Source of the DNA: Asterias amurensis
Taxonomy: Eukaryota; Echinodermata; Asteroidea; Forcipulatida; Asteriidae
Length of the DNA stretch: 64,000 bases
Direction: 5' to 3'
NCBI RefSeq assembly: GCF_032118995.1
Contig: NC_092666.1
Span: forward strand, 9,746,501-9,810,500
Part shown: positions 44,586-56,800 of the stretch, one piece after another
Layout: every line of letters starts with the position of its first letter
Numbering within the stretch: position 1 is the stretch's first letter
Position numbers and translations under genes: made by a program
Notes under the pieces: generated by a model
What the model was told of the DNA's origin: nothing
Database searches by the model: none
Seen by the model: the letters and a program-made list of their open reading frames with translations, nothing else

Positions 44586-44894
44586 CTTGATATATAATTT
44601 CCTAATGGTCGGGTCCTACGTTGTGTACGCGCAAAAACACACGTAGTTTGGGGTAATGGGGGTTCTGGTTGCCAGTCTACTGTTGGTCTGAAAGTTTGTT
44701 CACCTTTGTAAGGTCAAAGGTCACTAATGTTTATCTCTCGTACACCACTGGCTGATCAATCAATGTGTTGTGTGGGGGAGGGGCACGCACGGCGGCCCAC
44801 TGCTTTTGTTTTGTGATTTGTTTAACAAAAGTTCAACTTTGGTTTAGAGAAAAGGGACAACTAGAACTGTAGCAAACAAAGATATGCCGAGATC
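44582..44894. promoter_or_regulatory. Shared SDHD/gkup head-to-head promoter interval
   Basis: 313 bp separate the SDHD start (minus) from the gkup start (plus), with none of the window's repeat families inside. It holds a DR1 site (44711-44723). No TATA box in a position suited to either gene was seen. The 5' UTRs and promoters of both genes must lie largely here unless non-coding first exons exist. Confidence 0.75.
44711..44723 (+). promoter_or_regulatory. DR1 nuclear-receptor element
   Basis: AGGTCAAAGGTCA: two perfect AGGTCA half-sites with one base between. DR1 is the classical site for HNF4, RXR heterodimers and COUP-TF. It lies 130 bp upstream of the SDHD start and 172 bp upstream of the gkup start. 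Both genes are metabolic, which fits. Binding is inferred. Confidence 0.55.
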
Positions 44895-44898
44895 ATGA
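44884..44898 (+). promoter_or_regulatory. Four-codon upstream ORF overlapping the gkup start
   Basis: ATGCCGAGATCATGA: an upstream ATG whose stop codon overlaps the gkup ATG (ATGA). If the transcript includes it, this is a terminate-and-reinitiate arrangement. The transcript start is unknown. Confidence 0.35.
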
Positions 44899-47800
44899 TT
44901 TGTGTAATCCTGGTGGCTGGACATGGGCGTGTTCTGGAAAATGAAATAAAGGTGTTTTGTTTTTAATTTCTTTTTTATTTGTTTTATCGGAGTCTTATTT
45001 AAATTTGAATATTAATAAATTGATTTGATTAATAAATTGTTATATGAATTAGTTTTCCTTCACTTCTAGCATGTGTACTCTCAAAGTCTGGATCCAATGG
45101 ATGGTTGACTATGAGTATTTCTACCTCCATGATCCATATATTTATTAATATTATAATATTAAAGCCATACACTTTCGGTGAAAGACTTCTCTTGAAATAT
45201 TATTCCATGAAATGCTTTTTACTTTTTGAGAAAACATTAAAACAATATCAATTCTCGATATCGAGAATTACGGATTTATTTCAAACACATGTCATGACAC
45301 GGCGAAAACAAGGGTGGGTTATCCGTTATTTTCTCCCGACTTCAATGACCAATTGAGCCTAAATTTTCATAGGTTTGTTATTTTATATATAAATAAGTTG
45401 TAATACACGAAGTGTGGGTCTTGGACAAATACTCTTTACCGAAAGTGTCCAATGGCTTTAATGTATTTGTTAAAAATCAAATGGGGCAATTGAGACTATA
45501 TATTGCAGGTAGGAAGCAAATTTTATAATTATTTACCACATTGTGGCATTACCTTATTTGATAGGAAACCAGTCAACTCGGCCCCCTCCCCCCAGCCCAG
45601 CAGTCGCCCACTACAAGGTCCTCCCCCCCCTAGCAAGTTGCCCCCTCACACCCCTCACACCGCTCACAACACTCAGCCACAAAAGCAATTCTCAGACTCA
45701 AATTTTGGGGGGTAAAATTAAAAACTTATATATTTTTTCATAACCTCATTACTTGAAAATGCTTTTAAACTATCGAAAGCTTTTCTAACCAAGTAAGTTT
45801 TTTATTGCCATTCATTTCAAGAGTGATTATGAACGTGAACCTTCCCTGTAAACAAATCATTTTTATCATTTTTTTTAATACAATTTTTCGTTTGACAGAA
45901 CAATGCCTTTGGACATTATTCCAGCCTGGAAGGAGTACCAAAGTCACTGTTGCCAGGAATCGGAGGAAAGAAGATCTTAGACTTCTGGTGGGATGCCATC
46001 AACACGTAAGTTACTATTTCTAGAATAATGAAGTTCGTTCTGCTGTCTCCATGAACGTGGAGACAAGGAGGAACGAAACCTCATAGTTCTAGGAGTAAGT
46101 TAAGGTGTAGTTTGTGGTACTCCTATAGTTTAAGAATCTTGCGCTTACTTTATTACAACTAAGACACCAAGCCTGAGTGTTTGCCCTCCCAAAGTATAGC
46201 TGCAACGATTGCAAATGTAAAATGTTTTCCAATCTTGGGATCGCATCTGAAAGTTTTTATCTCCTGGGGAGATTGCAACTGACTGTGTGTGGAGGCCAGA
46301 AACATTCAGTTACAATTGTTGCAGCAATGGAATACCTAAAAACAGCAATATCAATTCTAAGATTCATAACATGCTATTTAGTTTTGTGACTGGTTGGTTT
46401 TTATCCATTTATTTTGCAGGCGGCAAGTTTTCAGTGATGTTTACCTTGTCACCAATGCAGACAAGTAAGTAGAGTTAAAGAGCTGGAGTTTGCCTTTCTG
46501 GTTAGCAATAGATCGATCCAGTAGGCTCCGCCCACGACGCACGTGTGAGCAAGAACACGTGGGGCTCTCCAATGCCTTTCTGCACAACTCTGCCGCGCGC
46601 GCCAAGATACGCGTACGCATGTTGGACCTTATTTGTCGGACCTTCATTGCGTTGTGATTGGTCAATACGCAATGGGGCGGAGCTTAGTGGATCGGTCTTT
46701 TTGAGGGAGGTGAAACTGGCACTTTTGGTTGTTTGCCAAGCTTCAATTGGTTGTCCATTAATGACAATATCAATACTATTTGTGTGTATCTACTTGCCAG
46801 GTAGAGTTTGTTCTTTAGAGAACTGTCTTGCTATATTCTATACCGCAGAGTAGATTTTTCGGATTGTTCGGGAAACTTCTCATAGTATCGATATTGTCTC
46901 ATCAAAGGCCAATAAAAGTAATTAGTAGGATTTGAAACTTTGCATGGTGGAAATACGATATAGAAAGGTTTGAGGTAACACCATGTAATGACTATCTCTA
47001 ATGAGTTGGGGTGGTTCTGAAAAGAACCATCGGTTTCAACTCGACGTTTCGATCAGTATGCTCTGATCGACTTCTGGAGAATCTGGAGAAAGCTTTCTCC
47101 AGAAGACGATCAGAGCCTACTGATTGAAACGTCAAGTTGAAACAAATGGTTCTTTTCAGAAAGCTTTCTCCAGAAGACGATCAGTATGTCAGAGCATACT
47201 GATCGAAACGTCAAGTTGAAACCGATGGTTCTTTTCAGAACCACCCCAACTCATTAGAGATAGTCATTACATGGTGTTACCGCGCTAACCTTTCCATTTA
47301 ATAAAAGTTATGTTGCAATTGAATAAAAAAGAAATAAACTGAAAGAAAACTGATTGGATTGAACAAAGGAAAATTTAATAAAGAGCCTGACATAAACCTG
47401 CGACCTCCAGGTTTATCGTAAACTTTGGTGTGATCCCTGGCTAAACGGCAGTTACAGGTGGTAAAGCTTTTGACTGGCAACAAAGATATTGACAAAATTG
47501 GGAGACTGCCAACAAAGGGCTAGATAACTCAGTTGGTACAGCACCAGGATATTAATCCTAAGGTCACTTGTTCAAGTCCCACTCAACTTGTTCTTTGTTC
47601 AACCCAAATTAATTTTGTGTGTGCTAAATTTAATTGAAATAAACTTTACTTGTGTTTTTATTTTGCATTAGATATAAGTATTATGAGCGTTGGGCAACAG
47701 CCCATGGTTTCCCAGTTGATAATATCATTAACGATGGTTCTACTATACAGGGAAACAGGTCAGTACTTCAGGCATCAGCTTCTTCTACATTACACCCCTA

Positions 47801-50800
47801 CATTAATTTAATTTCATTTAATTGATTCTGGTGGTGAAGCCACAGACTCTCAGAAAAGTGCACTTAAAGGGAAGGTACACGTTTGGTAATTACTCAAAAC
47901 AAATATTAACTTAAAAACTGACTTGGTAACACTTGATAGAGCTTTTGATAGTATAAATGGTTAAATGGTTAAATGAAGTAACATGGTTTTTGAGAAAGAG
48001 GTAATTTCTCACTAAAATATTAAAAGACTTCTAGCTAGAAGTCTTTTATTCCCAGCTGAAAGCACTTACATTCGTCCAACAAGGGTGTTTTTTCTTTCAT
48101 CATATTCTCGCAACTTCGATGACCAATTGAGCCAATATTTTCACAGGCTTGTTATTGAGAACACTGGTCTTTGACAATTACCAAACGTGTACAGTGCCTT
48201 TAATTTATTCTGGTGGTGAAGCCACAGACTCTCAGAAAAGTGCACTTAATCATTGCACTAGCCAGGGACCCAATGGAGAGAAGACAAGGAAGGAAGTTTC
48301 AGTTTTAGGTGTGGGAGGAAAACCCAAGAGAGGTAATCCAGGGAAAACCCACGCAGTCACTAAGGGACTGAAAACCCAGTCCACATATAGTGCCCCTGGT
48401 GTAATTTAGAGGTGGAAGGCAAGGAAAGGTCTATCCAACCAGCCAACATTTTATTAGTTTAACATTTTATGTAGTCAAGTCTTTTTAAAGGAACACGTTG
48501 CCTTGGATCGGTCGAGTTGATGTTGAAAAGCGTTTGTAACCAGTTGTAATAAAATGCATATGGTTAGAAAGATTTTTAAAAAGTAGAATACAGTGATCCA
48601 CACACATTTGCCTCGAAATTGCGTGGTTTTCCTTTTACTTTGCGAACTAACACGGTCGGCCATTTATGGGAGTCAAAAATTTGACTCCCATAAATGGCCG
48701 ACTGTGTTTGTCGTTGAGGTAAAAGGAAAACCACGCAATTTCGAGTGATACTTGTCTGGATCATAATGTTCTACTTTTAAAATATCTTTCTAATCATAAT
48801 ATGCATTTTATAACAAACGGTTACATACGGTTTTTAAAGACCAACTCGACCGATCCAAGGCAACGTGTTCCTTTAATATTGTTGTTATGATCTCTTTGGA
48901 AACATACCTAGAAGTTGTGAAGGGAATAACTTTATTTGAACCACAGGAGTAGGTTTCAAAGTGCCCTTACCGACAGTTGATTTGGGTCCATAGCCCTAAG
49001 TGTAGTCCTCAATTTGAAGTGGTTGTCCAGACCTTGTGAATTTGTTAGGTGATCTCTCTCTCAAAAAAAAGAATAACAAATGTGGTGAACACACGCCATG
49101 GTTCATTTTAAATATTTAGCTTTGCCATGAAATTAGGCAAAACCCAATGTGTTCTCATTTGATGTTGACAACCATTCTTTCAGACTTGGTTCAGTTGGAG
49201 ATTTTGACCTGGTGCTAAGGAACAAAAGAATCAGTGATGATGTTCTTGTGGTAAGTTATAGATGTAGTCAGATCCAAACATCCAAAATAATTTATCCACT
49301 CACATGTAACTTCACTTAAAGGATTTGGGTACCTTTTCAAAATGTCAATAGATTTACATTAAACTTACAGGGTTTGAAGATAATGATAGTAGAAAGCTTC
49401 CCTTCAAATATTACTTACTGAGGTCCTGGAGTTTTTGAGAAATGAGTAAAACAATGTCATGAAAATATGTTTGTAAATTATTAAAATAATTTTTTCTGCT
49501 CATGAGACGAAAATTGTTTTCATGACATTGTTTTACTCATTTCCCAAAAACTAAACCACCTCAGCACATATATTTCAGGGAAGCTTTCTACTATCATTAT
49601 CTTCAAACTTTGTAAGTTTAGTTTAAATCTGTGAACCTTGTGTTTTTTGTCCTACAAAAGTTACATAGACCCTTTAAAAAAAAGGAAACTACAAAATGTC
49701 ATGATTCTTTATAGTATTTTTGAAAAAAAAAAGCGGAAATCAGCTGATCCGAGGAAAAGTTGCATGCCTGACTCATAATGCCCTAGGTTTTTAAAGCAGG
49801 GAACACCTTTGGTAATTATTCAAAAGTATGAGACCTATTCCTTTAAAGGAAATGGACACTATTGTTAATTACTCAAAATAGTTGTTAGCGTAAAAACTTA
49901 CTTGGTATCAATGTCCTTACTCTATAGTAGCACGCAATGGAGAGCTGTTGATAGTATAAAACATTGTTAGACTTCTCCCTCTGAAGTAACATAGTTTTTG
50001 AGAAAGATGGAATTTCTCACTCAAAGTACTAAAACACTTCAGACCTGAAGCCTTTTTTAGGCCCCTGAAATCACACAATGTTTGCAACAAGAGTGTTTTT
50101 TTTCTTTCATTTTTCTCCTGCAACTTTGATGACCAAATGAGTCAAAATTTTTACAGATTTGTTATTTTATGCATATGTTGGGACACAAACACACAACACA
50201 CACAACTACCGAAGGTAACATAAATTCCTTCCCTTTAATTTCATTTGTTTCTATTTCAATGTTTACAGGTGGCAGGTGATATGCTATTCCAGGACCATAA
50301 CTTTGACATCACGCAAGTTGTCGACTACTTTAAAAGAAAGGTAAATGCTCTACAAGATTCACACTTTTCCAACGAAAAACTTTGATGAAGCTTAGAACTA
50401 GTCAATTAACTTTGTTAATTCTGTTTTTTTTCTCCAGTTTACAAACTTGGAATAACCCACTCAATTTTGGATGGCAATCAACTCTTCCCCAGCAAAGCCT
50501 CCAACTACGAAGTGACCCCCCAAAGTGACCCCCTCAAATACAACAATTTTCTGAAAATGAAAAAAAATACTTTAATTGAAAAACAAACTAACTAAAGTAA
50601 ATAACCATTCAACCACCCTAATAAAGCAGTGAATAAAGTAGGGGCATCTTTGCCAGGGGCGACTTGTTGTGGGTGTTTCTTGTATACTCAAAATAAGATT
50701 TTACTCCAGTACTGGTTAACGCCCAAAAGTTTCCTCTGTTTAAGATTTTAGAAAAGCTATAAATTGAATAATGCATTGTGGTAATTCTTCACAGAAAGGT

Positions 50801-53800
50801 GAGCTGGCTATTTATTATGAGATGGAACCAACTGAGCTTTCACAAAGCCGTGGAATTGTTGATGTGTGTCCGTTAACAAACAGGTGATTGTACTATACTG
50901 GAAATGTAGTTTACACGCAATCTTAAAGTTGTTGAGTCAAAATTTTGACTCCATAAAAAGGCCAACCGTATTAATTCGTGATGTAAAAGGAAAACCGTGC
51001 AATTTTCGAGTGCAATTTTCGAGTGATACTTGTGTGGGTCATTATACTCTACTTTTAAAATATCTTACTAACATATGGATTTCATAACAAACAGTTTCAA
51101 ACGCTTTTCAAAGACCAACTCGTCCGATCCAAGGCAACGTGTTCCTTTTAGTTGCTATCGCCATTTACTTTTGTCGTTATTACCAATCGATACCTCATCT
51201 TAAATGTTTGTTTCTTCTTCTTAAGAATTACCCGTTTCATGGAGAAGCCGGCTGTTGGTGAGACCATGTCTAGATCAGCCAGTGTCGTCTTCTACTGTTT
51301 CCGTAAACAAACTTTGCCAACAATTACAGCGTACTTAACTGCTCATCCTGATGTAAAAGAAAGAAACTTTGGCATGTACATGGTAAGATTATTGTAGAAA
51401 CTGGTGTCCTAAATCTCACTTAATTAATTATTGAGATGAAAGTTTAGTTTACTATAATAATAAGCTGCCATTTATTAAAGGCTATTGGTAATTGTCAAAG
51501 CCTAGTCTTCACAGTTGGTGTATCTCAACATATGCATAAAATAACAAACCTGTGAAAATTTGAGCTCAATCGGTCGTCGAATTTGCGAGATAAAAATGTA
51601 AGAAAAAAACACCCTTGTCATGCGAAGTTGTGTGCTTTCTGATGCTTGATTTTGAGAACTCAAATTCTAAACTTGTGGTCTGGAAATCAAATTCGTGGAA
51701 AATTACTTTTTCTCGAAAACTACGTCACTTCAGAGGGAGCTGTTTCTCACAATGTTTTATACCATCAACCTCTCCCCATTACTTGTCACCAAGTAAGGTT
51801 TCGAGTAGTTACCAATAGTGTCCACTGCCTTTAAGCGCCCTTTCTAGAGGTGGCAAAGCGCTAGGATGTATCCAACACAGATCAAGAAATCTAAAACAAA
51901 AAAAAGCCCAAAATATAAAAAAAATTATTGTCATAAAAAAGGGGGTCTTCCGCAATTCCTTGTATGATTCAAGTGGGTTTGCCTTTCTGCAGCTATCAGG
52001 AAGTGCTGGGCCTACATTTGGAGGAAAACCAATATGGGAAAGCCCATGCAATCAGGTTGAAACGACTGGAAAACCCAATCCACATGCAAGGCTGTGGTCT
52101 GAGGTGCTAATTCAAACCGGGGTTGACAGAAAGGCAGGGAAAGAAACCACAGAGCCAAAAGGTAGTTTTTCTAGGAAGAATGAGAAAATAGGATTTGCTG
52201 TTGCGAGCCGCTTACCAACTAAAGGACCTATGGTATAATAGCAAAATAGATTAAAGGAGCACATTGCCTTGGATCGGTCGTGGTGGTTTTTTGAAAAGTG
52301 TTTGAAGCCATTTGTTTTGAAATGCATATGGTTAGAAAGTAGAATACAATGATCCACACAAATATGCCTCAAAATTGCATGGTTTTCCTTTTACCTCGTC
52401 GACTAACACAGTCGGCCATTTATGGGAGTAAATTTCGACTCCCATAAATGGCCGCTTGTGTTAGTTCGCAAAGTAAAAGGAAAACCAAGCAATTTCGAGG
52501 CAAATTTGTGTGGATCATTGTATTCTACTTTAAAACATCTCTCCAACCATGCATTTTATAACAAACGGCTTCAAACGGATAGACCAACTCGTCCGATCCA
52601 AGGCAAGGTGTTCCTTTAATGGCCTGACGTTTTTACCAAAGCAGAGTCTTTCTCGAAGGCTAAATGAGCAGGACAATTTGAAATTTGTGTTTTCAATTTT
52701 GTTTTTCTTTCTCAGGAATGGCTGGTTAATGACTCCAATGTTGAGGTGTATGGGATGAAGCTCCCCACAGGGTTTCAACTCATAGGACAAATTGGTCTGC
52801 AAGAATATGAGAAGTGGCTGGAATATTTCTCAGATAAACAGCTTCAGCAAAGAGCTAAAGAACCGTACACTGCCGAAGCATATGCTAGGTAAGACCTAAG
52901 GAAGAATATTTATGACCGAAATACGTTAAAAGTATAAAAAAAAATTATCTTTTACAAGAAATTTGAGAAGTACTTGCATCACCTCGGATTTCACCTGCCC
53001 AGAGCAGCATGGTGACAACTAACACAGATGCTGTATCAGTCATGGTCAATTCCGGGAAAACATGTTCTGAATATGGGCTTGATTGCAAGTCCAGCCTGTG
53101 AGTGATGGGGCTGCCCTCCAAACAGCTGCCCACATCACCAGTGAATGCATTTTTAAGTAAAGCGAACTTATCACTGAACTAGCACAACGGAAAGAAAAAA
53201 AAGAAAGACAATTTCATTTTTTAAAAATGAGAGGAGAACCACAGCGAAATATTCACCGGGAAACCCTCGCCGTCAGGCAGTGACTGAAATCCCTGTCCCA
53301 CTGTTGGAATGGAACCAGGGCCTAGAGGCAGAAGGCGAGGAAAGACTATGACTACTGTTATCAGTTTGATCACACTATTTAAATTGTTTGATAGTTTCAT
53401 CTTAATTTGTATTCTTTCTTGAACATTTTCACAGATACCTGAAAGAATTAAGCTTGCGTGATAACAAATGAAATTCTCTGTAGAGTTTTTTTTGTAGGCA
53501 ACCAATTTAATAATGTACTTTTGTTTGGTTGTTTTAGAGTTGGATTGATGGGGAATCCATCGGACGGTTTCCATGGTAAAACAATTTCTCTGTCAGTGGC
53601 CAACTTCTGGGCAGAAGTAACCATCAAAGAAAGTCAGAAGTTGGTAAGAAAGTCAGAAAGTTGTAAGATTTATTATGCAGACCAGTACCATTTTGTGAGT
53701 AACGTTTCTCAGATTTTGTATTCCCATTAGGGAATATTCTTCCTGCGTGGACATTTTCGCTCCGGATTTCTGTGTATCTCAAAAACGCCAACACCCTTTT

Positions 53801-56800
53801 AAATTGAAATTTTCAAAAGGTGAATACTTTGTCTTTAATAGTGATGCAACATCGACCCCATGATCACATAAAGTTTGTTTGATTGATTGATTGCTTGATT
53901 GATTGATTGATTGATTGATGATTGATTGATGTTTGATTGATTGATCTGCTTTACTAACAACTGTTTTCGCTTCTCACAGATGTTAGTCCCGCACCCCCTG
54001 AACGACCCAACAGAGTTTGGTAGCCTGGGCGATCTGCATGGTATAAGCAGAAAGGAAGGATACCTAGGTGGGCTGAGGCTTCTCCAGGCTACGTGTAAAA
54101 AGTTCTACCAATACTGCACTGAGCAGGGGTAGGTATTTATTTATTCATATTTTTATTTATTGATTCTCAGAAGATGAAAACACTTAAAGCCATTATACAC
54201 TTTCGGTAAACAGTATTGTCCAAGTCCCACACTTCGTGTATCACAACTTATATATAAAATAACAATCCTGTGGAAATTTAGGCTCAATCGGACATCGGAG
54301 TCGGGAGAAAATAACGGGAAAACCCACTCCTGTTTTCGCGCGTTTCGCCGTGTCATGACATGTGTTTATAACAAATCGGTAATTCTCGTTAACGAGAATT
54401 TATATTGTTTTACCGTTTTCTCAAAAAGTAAAGCATTTCATGGACTAATATTTCAAGAGAAGTCTTTCACCATTACCTTCTGTAAACCCTGTAAATTATT
54501 TGTAAATCTGTGAACTTTTTTTTTTTTCCCTGTACCGAAAGGGTCCAATGGCTTTAAAGGCATGGACGCTATTGGTAATTACTCAAAATAATTACTATAA
54601 TAAAACCTTACTTGATTAAGAGTAATGGGGAGAGGTTGATAGTATAAAACATTGTAAGAAACGGCTTATAAGGGTGTATATTATGTGAACCAGAAACACT
54701 GAAGTCACTCTTTCACGATAAGTCTAGGTTCATTTACGTGCACAACCAATCCTAGTACATGAAATCTTAATGTCTCATTCTAAGGACAAAATCTTGCTCG
54801 AGTGCCACGACCGGGACTCGGAACACACGTACTCTGCTGATCAGAAAACAAAGGGTGCATCATAAGTGAACTGATTAAAACCACTATAGCTCACAAGCCT
54901 GAGGAAATCTATAAACATGCATGCTATGTGAACCAAGAAACACTGAGGATACTCTTCCAGGACAAGTCTAAGGTTCATTTACGTGCACAAGCAATCCTAG
55001 TATACAGCTTATATTGTCATACCCGAAGGACAGATTAATCATTGTTAATTATCTTGCTCAAGTGCCACGACCGGGACTCAAACCCACACTTTGCTGATCA
55101 GAAACATCAGAGCCTAAGTCCATTCAGGGATGAGATTGTTCAGACTTTTGTCTGAATTCAAACTTTTTGTGTCGACCTGGTGAAGAAAATCAGACAATAT
55201 TTTTTCCCACAAATAAAGAAATCCTGCTCATTTGTCTTCTCTCTAGTGCTTTGGATACTGTTTCCAAAAGCTCCTTGGAAGCTATAACCCCAGGGGTCGA
55301 TTTCACAAAGAGTTAGCACTCGTCTTATCTCGAGTTAGGACGAGTAACTTGTCCTAACTTAGGATTAATCTTAAGGTCCGCATTCTACAGTGCAGGGTTG
55401 GGACTCTTCCTAAGTCCTAAGATTAGTCTTCAGTTAGGAAGAGTTTTGTGAAATCGACGGCTGGGGTTACTAAATGGTACAAATGGCATCATTTCAACAT
55501 ACCTTTGAATTTGTATCCAAGTTTCAGACTTTTTTGTTAGTCATGACTGTCACCCCTGTCCATTACTCTTAACCTTCTCAGCCACGAGACACAATCAAAA
55601 TGTAATTTTTTTTTTTTTTTTTTATATTACAGCATTGCATTACCAAAGAGAAACTTCACCTTGAAGTATGACACCAATATTCCAAGACAAGTTGTGAGTT
55701 ATATCATTTGTTGTTACCCTTACACTAACAATGTATACTTTCCCAAGCTCACCTTTTTTAGGCCACATAAAATAAAATAAATTGTTGATCGTCCCCGCCC
55801 GACTGTTCAAAACCCCCCGACCCCATTTTCAAAATGTAAAGGTTTGAAAAGATGTTTAAAGAAGGTTTTTATTCATGTTGGCAAAGCAAGAACAATTCTT
55901 CAAATATTTACTTGGGCTACACTGTGCTTAGTTGTTTGAAAAAGTTTAATAGTGATTGTGATGATGTCTTTATTCTTGATTTCATATTAAGCATGTCAAC
56001 AAAACTTTAAAAAAAAAAAAAAAAAAAACTCCCTCCCTCCCCCATACGCAAAGAAAAAAGGACGAATAATTTTTTTTTTATGTGGCCCTAGACCAAAGCC
56101 TTCTTTTTTTTATGAAAGAATAAACCACAAGGGAAACTGACTGGGTAATTTTTCTAAACTGATTTTGGGTTGATTGAACAAAGACAAACTGACTAGAGCG
56201 AGATTTGAACCATCGACCTCCAACGCTCTATCAACTGAATCTAGCCCTTTGTTGGTGATCTCCCTTTTTGACAATTGTTTTTGGGTGCAGTCAGAAACCA
56301 TACACATACACCTGTAAATAGCTGTGTGTAGCCAGGGATCACACCCAAGTTTACGATACAACCTGTGAAGTGGCAGCCGGGGGATCAACTTCACGGATTA
56401 TTTTTTGGGTGAATGACTCTTACAGTTTAAGTTTTAACAAAAGTTTGTTCCTCTTTATGATAAATTAGGGGCTTGCAGGAAGCAGTGCTATCGTCACGGC
56501 AACACTCAAATGTCTGATGCACTTTTTTGATTTAACTGACAGTGTAAGTAGAGAAGTCTAAAAGTTACAACAAATAATCTTTAAAATTAGAAAGAGATAA
56601 AAATGGTTAAAAGTAACATAGTTATTGCATTACTTTAGAGTACTTGATTCAGTTTAAAATATAAAACTTGAACATTTCAAAGTGTTCAATAAGTTCGTTT
56701 TGTTGTATCGGTATCTGTTTTACACATCTTGAAAAATTAGACATCAGCAAATTTAAAAGAATTAACATCGCTAACATTGTAAACAAATCTTTGTTCGCAT

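Noticed and set aside
47515-47590. Possible tRNA gene in gkup intron 3
   Set aside because: Same SINE head occurs at 56140-56400 and 32440-32910; ends not tRNA-like.
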